NCBI RefSeq assembly: GCF_019239235.1
Contig: NZ_JAAZTS010000006.1
Coordinates: 62,001-126,000, forward strand
Length of the DNA: 64,000 bases
Direction of reading: 5' to 3'
Source: Caecibacteroides pullorum
Lineage (GTDB): Bacteria; Bacteroidota; Bacteroidia; Bacteroidales; Bacteroidaceae
This document shows, piece after piece, positions 1 to 7,466 of this stretch; the first letter of the stretch is position 1, and each line of letters opens with the position of its first letter. The notes under the pieces were generated by a model, which searched no databases, was not told where the DNA came from, and worked only from the letters and a program-made list of their open reading frames with translations. Made by a program: the position numbers and the translations under genes.

Positions 1-207
1 TGACCCTCTCGGTTCTCCTTCCTTGAAAACGGCTGTCAGGAAGGTCCGGTCGGCCTCGGGCACAAAATGATTGACGGTACGCTCCTGGTGGATGTAGCGC
101 ACCAGCACAAAGACACAACCCAAGCTCAGGGCCAGTCCCAGCACATTGATGGCGGTGTAGGTCCTGAAGCGCAGGATGGTACGGATGGATAAGAGTAATG
201 CTTTCAT
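1..207 (-). CDS. FtsX-like ABC transporter permease, N-terminal part only
   Basis: Only the first 69 codons are present; the frame runs open to the left edge from an ATG at 205-207. The N terminus is short and basic (MKALLLSIRTILRF), followed by one hydrophobic helix at about residues 17-38 and the start of a soluble region. This matches the first helix and the beginning of the MacB_PCD periplasmic domain of FtsX/MacB-type permeases. It follows the next permease gene by only 11 bp and is on the same strand, so it is probably the sixth permease gene of one operon. The product presumably sits in the inner membrane and works with an ABC ATPase not seen here. The family call rests on the first helix and on context. 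Confidence 0.75.
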   Translation of the reverse strand, partial: MKALLLSIRTILRFRTYTAINVLGLALSLGCVFVLVRYIHQERTVNHFVPEADRTFLTAVFKEGEPRGS

Positions 208-218
208 ATATTCATTAT

Positions 219-2585
219 TTATTCATTCTTCATCGCCTCCACCGGCTTCACCCGGCTCAGCATCCAGCCTTGCAGGCAGACGATGAGGGCCGACACGCCC
301 CACACCACAACCAACGGCCACACAAAGATACCAACCGAGAGTGAGGCACGGTAGGCAAACTGCTCCAGCCAGCGTTGCATCAGCCACCAGGCGACGGGCA
401 TGGCCAGCACGTAGGCCACTGCGGCGTAGAGGCAGAAGGGCTTGTTGAGCAGCCAGATGATCTGTCCGCGCGTGGCGCCGTGCACCTTGCGGATACTGAT
501 TTCGCGTATCCGCTGGCGGGTGGCATACCAGGCGATGCCGAACAGGCCGAAGCCCGTCAGCAGCAAGCCGATGAGGGCGTAGAACGTCAGGATGCGCGAC
601 AGCGAAAGCACCTTCCCGTTACGCTTCATGAAGTCCTGGTGCATGTCCGTGTATTGGAAGGGTTGGCCGGGATGAAGCTCGTCCCACACGGCTTCAATCT
701 GTTGTAGTGTCTCCGCACGGTTTTCGGGGCGCAGGCGGATTTGTACATAAAATCCTTTTTGTAAATCATTTGTTGAAAGCAGCTTGATAATAAGCGGCGT
801 TACAGATTCTTCCAACGAGTTTACAGGAAAGTCACGTGCCACGCCAGCTATCACCGCTAAGCTGTCAGACGCCTCCGCATCAAATTCACGCAACGAATGA
901 CCGATAAACTCTGTACCCGCAGGTATCAGCAAACGGACAAAACTTTCGTTTACCAGTATCGGGCGGGCTTGCCGATCCAGCAGACGGTCCGGCCGGTCAC
1001 CACTCAACTGTTCGATACGTATGGTACCAAGCAAGGTCGAATCGCCTTCCAACGTCAGCAGGTTTGTACGTACTTCTTCGCCACCGGCGGTCTGAATACT
1101 CAGCTGGCGTATCCAGGCATTCAATATGGATGATTTCGAAAGGGTCATAGACTCAATATTCCTGACCCGTTTTTCCAACTCGGCTTTGAAGGGTGCCAGT
1201 GGGGCGCCAAACGCATCCCCTATCTCGATGCAGTTCTCGTAGCGCGAGGCCTGCCGTTCAGTCAGGGACATCTGGTTGCGCGCCACGAGGGTGGCCAGCA
1301 GCAGGCCGATGGAGATGGCAAACTGAACCGTCACCAGCACGGCCACGAAGCGCTGCTTGCGTCGTCCGCCATAAAGCGTGCGGTACTGGCTGAACGACAG
1401 GCGCGACAGGCGGCGGCTGATGTACCAGGCCGGTATGACGGACATCACCAGAATGAACACCAACAGCCAGGGCAGCATCTGGCTGCTGAAGAAGAAGCCC
1501 ATCGTGAGCCGCGAGCCAAGCAGGCCGTTGAACACCGCCAGGCAGTCGTTCACCAGCAGGATGGAGAGGAGGAACGCCAGCACCACCGTCAGGAAGGCGT
1601 CGCCGAAGAGTTGCAGGCGGATGTTGCGCAGCGTGCTGCCCATCAGCTTCTCCACGTGGATCATGCGGAGCTGTTGCAGCAGGCGCGAGAGACTCATGTT
1701 GGTGTAGTTGCAGCAGGCGATGACCAGTATCAGCACCGCCGCCAGCAGACTGATGTAGAGCGTCTGCACGGGCGTCTGGCTGATGTAGCTGAGGACTTGC
1801 TGCGAAGCGTCGTCGGGCGTGGTGAAGCAGACGGCTTCCAGCGGGTCGAGGTAATACTTCGTCTGGTCGGGCAGCATGGTGGGCACCTTGTCGGCGTTTA
1901 TCTTGTCGGCCAGGCGGGCGGCGTTTGTTCCTTTCGAAAGCTTCAGCAGCGTCGGGCCGCCCCAGTAGTTGGCGGCCGAAGCCGTCAGCATGTCGAAGCG
2001 CAGGAGCGACTGCTCACGTTCCTTGAGCACCGCCGCCACTTCGTACGTCTGCCTGTCCCCGCCTTCCATCTGTACCTCGATGTGCTGTCCCACGGCCTCC
2101 CTGCTTCCGAAGAGCTTGCGGGCACAGGCTGCACTCAAGGCCACTTTGTTCGGCTGGCGAAGTGCCTGCTCCAGGTTTCCTTCCGCCGCACGGTAGTCGA
2201 AGAAACGGGTCAGCGTCGTGTCGGTCGAGAGGACGATGAAGTTGCTTTCCACCTTCTGCCCGTCCACCTTGCAGCTGAGCAGGTGCAGCGTGCCCATGCG
2301 CAGGTAGTCTTCCACTTCGGCATAGCTGTTCTTCAGCCGCTGGGGGATTTCGGCAGCGGCGTAGGCCACGCGCTTTCCTTCAGTCATCGGGTCGTCCTGC
2401 CGCAGGAAGACGATGCGGTCGCGGTCGGGGTTGCGCCCCTCCAGCCCGTGTTCATGTACGAAATACGTCATCAGCAGATTGGTACATGCCAACCCCAAGG
2501 CCAAACTGGCTACGGAGACGAGGAAGAACACCTTGTTCCGCCACCAGCTCCTGAGAATCATTTTCAGTGTTACGTTCAGTATCAT
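219..2585 (-). CDS. FtsX/MacB-type ABC transporter permease (788 aa)
   Basis: This is an inner-membrane permease of the MacB/FtsX superfamily. A first helix at about residues 18-40 is followed by a periplasmic MacB_PCD region (about 45-270). Helices lie near 278-298, 325-347, 366-388 and 415-437, then a second periplasmic region and three C-terminal helices (about 665-770). The FtsX signature appears before the C-terminal helices as REISIRKVHGA, and the protein ends in VKPVEAMKNE. At nearly 800 aa it is the double-FtsX type common in Bacteroidetes, longer than enterobacterial MacB or LolC. Its N terminus (MILNVTLKMILRSWW) differs from the MILHYLK start of the five genes upstream. It is separated from them by a 211-bp gap holding a tandem-repeat array. 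Known members use ATP-driven mechanotransmission to move substrates through an adaptor and TolC; the substrate here is unknown. Confidence 0.88.
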   Translation of the reverse strand: MILNVTLKMILRSWWRNKVFFLVSVASLALGLACTNLLMTYFVHEHGLEGRNPDRDRIVFLRQDDPMTEGKRVAYAAAEIPQRLKNSYAEVEDYLRMGTLHLLSCKVDGQKVESNFIVLSTDTTLTRFFDYRAAEGNLEQALRQPNKVALSAACARKLFGSREAVGQHIEVQMEGGDRQTYEVAAVLKEREQSLLRFDMLTASAANYWGGPTLLKLSKGTNAARLADKINADKVPTMLPDQTKYYLDPLEAVCFTTPDDASQQVLSYISQTPVQTLYISLLAAVLILVIACCNYTNMSLSRLLQQLRMIHVEKLMGSTLRNIRLQLFGDAFLTVVLAFLLSILLVNDCLAVFNGLLGSRLTMGFFFSSQMLPWLLVFILVMSVIPAWYISRRLSRLSFSQYRTLYGGRRKQRFVAVLVTVQFAISIGLLLATLVARNQMSLTERQASRYENCIEIGDAFGAPLAPFKAELEKRVRNIESMTLSKSSILNAWIRQLSIQTAGGEEVRTNLLTLEGDSTLLGTIRIEQLSGDRPDRLLDRQARPILVNESFVRLLIPAGTEFIGHSLREFDAEASDSLAVIAGVARDFPVNSLEESVTPLIIKLLSTNDLQKGFYVQIRLRPENRAETLQQIEAVWDELHPGQPFQYTDMHQDFMKRNGKVLSLSRILTFYALIGLLLTGFGLFGIAWYATRQRIREISIRKVHGATRGQIIWLLNKPFCLYAAVAYVLAMPVAWWLMQRWLEQFAYRASLSVGIFVWPLVVVWGVSALIVCLQGWMLSRVKPVEAMKNE

Positions 2586-2796
2586 AGTCGTTATTGTAAT
2601 ATGTTGTTATTCAGTCGTTAATCAGTTTATTTTTGTTTATCCGAAATAAACTGTCAGTTTAATGGCTTTAAACTGCCAGTTTAAACGGACTAAACTATCA
2701 GTTTAAACGGACTAAACTATCAGTTTAAACGGAGTAAACTGCCGGTTTAAACGGGTTGTACTGGTGCCACGAAGCGTGTTGTTGTCAGGCATGCAG
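2586..2796. other. Intergenic gap with 22-bp repeat array between two permease genes
   Basis: This 211-bp space interrupts an otherwise tightly packed minus-strand operon, where the other gaps are about 11-23 bp. More than half of it is the five-unit 22-bp repeat listed separately. I saw no TAnnTTTG promoter box for the downstream permease gene (219-2585) and no clear intrinsic terminator. Confidence 0.7.
2647..2756. repeat. Five tandem 22-bp palindromic units
   Basis: Five contiguous units of exactly 22 bp start at 2647, 2669, 2691, 2713 and 2735. Each begins TAAACT and holds the dyad core AAACTGNCAGTTT (two units have ATC or GCCGG variants in the centre). A short linker follows, ACGGAC or close to it in units 2-5. 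The units abut directly, with no unique spacers. The array lies between two co-directional permease genes. Confidence 0.9.
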
Positions 2797-5121
2797 TTAT
2801 TCTCTTTTCACCACTTCCGCCGGATTCTCGTTCGCCGCCCGCCACACGCGCCAGCCGATGCAGAGGGCCACCAGCAGCGCCATGCCGAGGAAGATGACGG
2901 CATAGAGCCACCAGCTGAGGGGTGTCTGCTCCACATAACTCTCCAGCCAGCGTTTCATCAGCACATAGCCCACGGGGAAGGCTACTACGGCAGCTGCGGC
3001 GAGCAGCAACAGGTATTCGCGGGCAAAGAGACTGAGGATGTCGCCCACCCGTGCCCCGTTTACCTTGCGGATGGCCACCTCCTTGCGGCGGCGTTCGCAG
3101 CTCAGGGTAATCATGGAGAAGATGCCGAAAGCTGATACCAGGATACAGACGGTGGAAACAAAGGCCAGCAGACGGAGAAGCAGATGTTCCGACTGTAAGT
3201 ACTCTTGATACAAGTCCTCAGTACGTTCCAGGTCGTAACGTTGCAGTCCATGTTTCTGTGACAACAGCTCCAAATCTTTTTGTAGTTCTTTATAGTATCC
3301 GTCTTGATATTTGATGAGAATCCGTCCGTTATGAGAATCCATGAATCCCATTGCTGCCATTTCCTCTTTCCATCCCAAACCATTTTCACCAATAAACAAC
3401 ATAGGTTGGACAGGCATTGTGGGCGCATTGATATGGAAATCCTTCAACAGCCCTACGATTTCCAATGTCTTTCCTTTTACCGTAAGGTGTTTACCTATTG
3501 GTTGGCGTATGGCCATCATACGTGCTGCCGTTTCATTGATAACGGCATAGCGTTTGTCGGTTGGTGTCATCATATGCCCTTCCAGTAACTTCATGCCATA
3601 AAAGTCGGTAAAGACACCACTTTCCTGCGGCATCACCATTTGTATGGGGGCTTCATCCGGGTGACGTCCGTCCCAGTCTGTTACCTCACCCCGCATAATT
3701 GCTGGCTGTGCGAGAAGACTCCAATGATTGTCCATAGTCTGAGTAACGTAGGAAAGACGTGCTATATCATCTCGCAAGGCTGCTATATTTTTAAAGATGT
3801 TTTCCGTGTCGTTCATTCTTACTACCAGGAGCGAGGCTATGTTTTTGCGTTCCCATCCCAAGTCTGTATTGGACAAGTAATATAATTGTTTCATCAGTAC
3901 AGCCGTCACGAAGACGAAAAAGATACTGACGCTCATCTGCAAGCCTATACTGAATGGACGGAAGAAACTACGTCCGGTTTGACAGATATTTCGAATACGG
4001 ACAATGAATGGCAATAGCATTAACCAAGACAACAGTAGCACCGGCAGGAAAAAAGAAAAGGCTTCCTGATAGACCGTTCCACTGATGCCTGACATACTGC
4101 GGAAAGAGGGTAAGATGATTTCTACCAATACCATCCCTAACAATCCGGCAAACAATACCAATGCTGTATATTCTGTTCCAAAAAGCAGGAATAGACTTCT
4201 ACGGGAAGAACCGTTGACGCGGCGAAGCTGTATCTCGCGGTTGCGTATCCTCATGCGTACTACGAACAACGATAAATAGTTGAACAAGGTGACAATGATT
4301 ACTAGTCCTCCGATTGTGGAGAACATTAACAGATACGTGAATCTGACTGTCTGCTCCGTATTGATCTTTGAACAACGGTATTTCGTTAATGGCATCCATT
4401 GTATATTCTTAAATGGAAATGCCTCCTTTCCATCCTTTATTTGTCGAAACGCTTCCAGCTTACGGCTTAGTGTCTCTATATCTGCATCTTCCCGTAAGCG
4501 GATGAGGAGTGGATTGCCAGAACTGGCGAAATATTTGTTCCCTTCGCTTGTCCAGTAATCAAAGGTTAAATTGCTGTGAGGTAGTGCAGAGATGATAGCC
4601 CCAACAGTCACTTTTCGGAAAATTCTTAATTCTTTTCCTATGACATCAGTTGTACCATACAGACGCAAAGCTGTTTCTTCTGTTATTGCTATTTTCCGGT
4701 CGTTATGTAGAAAATCTGTATCACCCGATAAGACCTTAATACCAAACAAATTCATGAAAGTAGTGTCTGCTACCAGGCCAGTCACTTTGATGGGTACTTG
4801 TCCTTCAACCTCCAACTCCCGATTCTTTGTTCGGCTGATACCACACACAGTTTCTACTTCTGGGAAATTCTCTTTTAGCAGGGGGATAACATCTGTTGTC
4901 TGCAAATCATATCCACCCGTGTGTGTTGTACTGATTCGATAGGCCAAATAGATTCGGTCTGCGCCTTCATGGTAGTTGTCGTAACTCAGTTCATAACGCA
5001 TCCACATGGCTGACAAGGCAAAGCAGGCAAAGCCAACAGCCAATCCAAATATATTGACGAAACTCTGCATGCGGTACTTCAGCAGGTTGCGCCAGGCGAT
5101 TTTCAGGTAGTGTAGTATCAT
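2797..5121 (-). CDS. FtsX/MacB-type ABC transporter permease (774 aa), mosaic
   Basis: This double-FtsX permease starts with MILHYLKIAWRNLLKYR. The first helix is at about 21-41 and the first FtsX core near 295-335 (NREIQLRRVNGSS). Further helices lie near 353-374 and 393-415. A second periplasmic region is followed by the C-terminal FtsX core (RRKEVAIRKVNGA, about 665-770) and the tail NPAEVVKRE. Its last 372 bp (2799-3170) are about 98% identical to the 3' end of the neighbouring gene (5147-5518), whereas the middle is clearly different and AT-richer. One 60-base line near 4081 is 43% G+C by hand count, against 65% for a line near 13321. This pattern suggests gene conversion of the ends or import of the centre. 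It follows the gene at 5145-7448 by 23 bp. It probably belongs to the same efflux assembly as the adaptor and TolC-like genes upstream. Confidence 0.9.
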   Translation of the reverse strand: MILHYLKIAWRNLLKYRMQSFVNIFGLAVGFACFALSAMWMRYELSYDNYHEGADRIYLAYRISTTHTGGYDLQTTDVIPLLKENFPEVETVCGISRTKNRELEVEGQVPIKVTGLVADTTFMNLFGIKVLSGDTDFLHNDRKIAITEETALRLYGTTDVIGKELRIFRKVTVGAIISALPHSNLTFDYWTSEGNKYFASSGNPLLIRLREDADIETLSRKLEAFRQIKDGKEAFPFKNIQWMPLTKYRCSKINTEQTVRFTYLLMFSTIGGLVIIVTLFNYLSLFVVRMRIRNREIQLRRVNGSSRRSLFLLFGTEYTALVLFAGLLGMVLVEIILPSFRSMSGISGTVYQEAFSFFLPVLLLSWLMLLPFIVRIRNICQTGRSFFRPFSIGLQMSVSIFFVFVTAVLMKQLYYLSNTDLGWERKNIASLLVVRMNDTENIFKNIAALRDDIARLSYVTQTMDNHWSLLAQPAIMRGEVTDWDGRHPDEAPIQMVMPQESGVFTDFYGMKLLEGHMMTPTDKRYAVINETAARMMAIRQPIGKHLTVKGKTLEIVGLLKDFHINAPTMPVQPMLFIGENGLGWKEEMAAMGFMDSHNGRILIKYQDGYYKELQKDLELLSQKHGLQRYDLERTEDLYQEYLQSEHLLLRLLAFVSTVCILVSAFGIFSMITLSCERRRKEVAIRKVNGARVGDILSLFAREYLLLLAAAAVVAFPVGYVLMKRWLESYVEQTPLSWWLYAVIFLGMALLVALCIGWRVWRAANENPAEVVKRE
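2799..3170 (-). repeat. 372-bp near-identical block, copy A
   Basis: Aligned by eye against 5147-5518 (offset 2348), I count about 8 mismatches in 372 bp, and none in roughly the last 140 bp. The block encodes the C-terminal FtsX core and tail of the permease at 2797-5121. Similarity ends abruptly after position 3170. Confidence 0.9.
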
Positions 5122-5144
5122 ATTCTTTTTTTATTTAGTAGGCA

Positions 5145-7448
5145 TCATTCTCTTTTCACCACTTCCGCCGGGTTCTCGTTCGCCGCCCGCCACACGCGCC
5201 AGCCGATGCAGAGGGCTACCAGCAGCGCCATGCCGAGGAAGATGACGGCATAGAGCCACCAGCTGAGGGGTGTCTGCTCCACATAACTCTCCAGCCAGCG
5301 TTTCATCAGCACGTAGCCCACGGGGAAAGCTACCACGGCAGCTGCGGCGAGCAGCAACAGGTATTCGCGGGCAAAGAGGCCGAGGATGTCGCCCACCCGT
5401 GCCCCGTTCACCTTGCGGATGGCCACCTCCTTGCGGCGGCGTTCGCAGCTCAGGGTAATCATGGAGAAGATGCCGAAAGCTGATACCAGGATACAGACGG
5501 TGGAAACAAAGGCCAGCAAACGCATCAGCAGGTGTTCGGCCTTGAGATAGGCATTATACTCGTCCATGACGTTCACCAGCCGGTAATGCACTTCGGGATA
5601 GTCCTTGGCAAAGAGGCTGTCTACGCGATGACGAAGTTCGGGCCAGGCTCCTTCGTGGTACTTCAACAGAATATCGTCATGGGCAATCCATTCAGTTTGA
5701 CATACATAAAGCGTCGGTTGTATAGGAATGGTAGGAGCAGTAATATGTAAATCACGTACTACACCGATTACTGTGGCTTGCCGTTTGTCGCGATAAGTAA
5801 CGGTCATTCCTACCGGATTGGCTATTCCCATCACCCGCACAGCCGATTCGTTCAGCATAATCTCTCCCCTGCCGCTATTAGGTCGGATAAATTTGCCTGC
5901 CGCTAAGCGGATGCCATAGAAAGAGGCCAGTGTATCGTCCATACAGGCCATGCGCATGTTTTTGATTTCAAGGCCTTCCGGTTTTCCTTCCCAGTCGATG
6001 GAAGTGGCGGCCACAGCTCCTTCGGGCAAAAGGCCTGTATAGTCCGTAAGTACCCGACTGACAAAAGGCATCTGGCGGACACGGTCCACAATCTCATCTT
6101 TCGCATTGTCGGGATAGAGGAAGGTAAAGGCGGCGATGTTGCGGCGTTCCCAGCCCAGGTCGGTGTGTTGCAGATAGTTCAACTGTTTCATCAGCGCCAC
6201 CGTACAGAAGATGGCTAGCAGACTGATGAAGAGCTGCAGGCCCACCATCGCCTTGAGGCGGCGGCCCGATCGGCTGCGATCAGGGCGTAGGGAAGAATAG
6301 CGGAAAACGAAAGGCAGCAACAATACCAGAGAAAGCGCCAGCACCATCAGGAAATAGAGCAGCGACTCGCCATATACATTGCCTTCCACGCCCGAAAGCC
6401 GCTGGAAGGATGGTTGTAACAGCTCGACCAGCATAAAGCCCAGGAAGCCCGAAAGCAGGACAAGCAGGGAATATTCGGTGGTGAGCATCGCGAAGAGCCC
6501 CCTGCCGGAAGAACCGCATGTGCACCGCAAGGCCAGCTCGCGACGGCGGATGTCCATGCGTGAGAGGAACAGGGCCAGGTGGTTGAACAGCGAACAGAGG
6601 ATGACCAGCCCACCCGCCGCAGCAAACAGCACGAGGTAGGAGAAACTGACAAGCCGTTCCTCGTTGAACGGAGCCTGACGGACTTCGGAAAGAGGCATCA
6701 GGCGCAGGCGACCGGTAATCTTGCGGTAACGGTCGTCTGTCTGCTCGGCATAAGCACGGAACTTTTCTTCCAGTGCCTGGGGTGATACACCTGGGGCAAG
6801 GCGTACCACCACCTCAAAGCCTGCGTTGTACCACACGTCCTGCCATTTGCGGAAGTAAGCTCCCTCGCAGATGAAGCCAAACGAGAAGTTACTGTGTGGC
6901 AGGTCGCTGACGATGGCGCAGACGGTAACCTCTTCATCATTGCACGTTACGGTGCGTCCCAGCACGTCCGTTGTGCCAAACAGCCGTCGGGCCGTTCGCT
7001 CCGTCAGGGCTATTTGTCCGTTGGTATAAAGGAAATCGTTCGTGCCTGCCAATACACGGATGCCGAAGAGGTTCATGAAGCAAGAGTCCAACTGTATGCT
7101 GGGCAGCTCCACCTCAGGTTGTCCCTCCAATTCCAATTTGTCAGCTTTCGTATAGCGGGTGAAGGCACAGGCCGCCTCCACCTCGGGAAACTCCTGCTTC
7201 AGCAGGGTAGAGACGGGGTAAGGCACATGGGGTGACAGGCCTCCGGCCTCGATGGCCGTTTCGGCGTAGAGCAGATACATGCGGTCGGCCGCTTCGTAAC
7301 GGCTGTCGAACGAGGCTTCGTATCGCATCCACAGGTTGGCAAAGGCGAAGCAGGCAAAGCCCACGGCCAGTCCCGCCACATTGATGGCAGTCTGCATGCG
7401 GTACTTCAGCAGGTTGCGCCAGGCGATTTTCAGGTAGTGTAGTATCAT
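5145..7448 (-). CDS. FtsX/MacB-type ABC transporter permease (767 aa)
   Basis: This has the same architecture as its neighbours: the MILHYLKIAWRNLLKYR start, first helix at about 21-41, and a MacB_PCD periplasmic region. A first FtsX core follows (helices about 260-285, 305-330, 345-370, 385-405), with RRRELALRCTCGSS in place of the usual motif. After a second periplasmic region comes the C-terminal FtsX core with RRKEVAIRKVNGA and the tail NPAEVVKRE. The C-terminal 124 residues are nearly identical to those of the permease at 2797-5121, differing at one visible position (GLFAREY for SLFAREY), while the rest is diverged. It lies 23 bp upstream of that gene and 18 bp downstream of the permease at 7467-9848, so co-transcription is likely. 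The substrate cannot be read from the sequence. Confidence 0.9.
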   Translation of the reverse strand: MILHYLKIAWRNLLKYRMQTAINVAGLAVGFACFAFANLWMRYEASFDSRYEAADRMYLLYAETAIEAGGLSPHVPYPVSTLLKQEFPEVEAACAFTRYTKADKLELEGQPEVELPSIQLDSCFMNLFGIRVLAGTNDFLYTNGQIALTERTARRLFGTTDVLGRTVTCNDEEVTVCAIVSDLPHSNFSFGFICEGAYFRKWQDVWYNAGFEVVVRLAPGVSPQALEEKFRAYAEQTDDRYRKITGRLRLMPLSEVRQAPFNEERLVSFSYLVLFAAAGGLVILCSLFNHLALFLSRMDIRRRELALRCTCGSSGRGLFAMLTTEYSLLVLLSGFLGFMLVELLQPSFQRLSGVEGNVYGESLLYFLMVLALSLVLLLPFVFRYSSLRPDRSRSGRRLKAMVGLQLFISLLAIFCTVALMKQLNYLQHTDLGWERRNIAAFTFLYPDNAKDEIVDRVRQMPFVSRVLTDYTGLLPEGAVAATSIDWEGKPEGLEIKNMRMACMDDTLASFYGIRLAAGKFIRPNSGRGEIMLNESAVRVMGIANPVGMTVTYRDKRQATVIGVVRDLHITAPTIPIQPTLYVCQTEWIAHDDILLKYHEGAWPELRHRVDSLFAKDYPEVHYRLVNVMDEYNAYLKAEHLLMRLLAFVSTVCILVSAFGIFSMITLSCERRRKEVAIRKVNGARVGDILGLFAREYLLLLAAAAVVAFPVGYVLMKRWLESYVEQTPLSWWLYAVIFLGMALLVALCIGWRVWRAANENPAEVVKRE
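5147..5518 (-). repeat. 372-bp near-identical block, copy B
   Basis: This is the partner of 2799-3170. It encodes the C-terminal FtsX core and tail of the permease at 5145-7448. The synonymous-site match is much closer than in any other part of the two genes, which indicates recent homogenisation and not selection on the protein alone. Confidence 0.9.
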
Positions 7449-7466
7449 ATTTGTTTATCTTTCTTA

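Noticed and set aside
1611-2621. 336-codon plus-strand frame over the first complete permease gene
   Set aside because: It is a shadow of the permease on the other strand, His/Gln/Val-rich with no recognisable domain.
2647-2756. CRISPR array
   Set aside because: Units are contiguous without unique spacers, shorter than CRISPR repeats, and there are no cas genes nearby. The same holds for 61393-61527.
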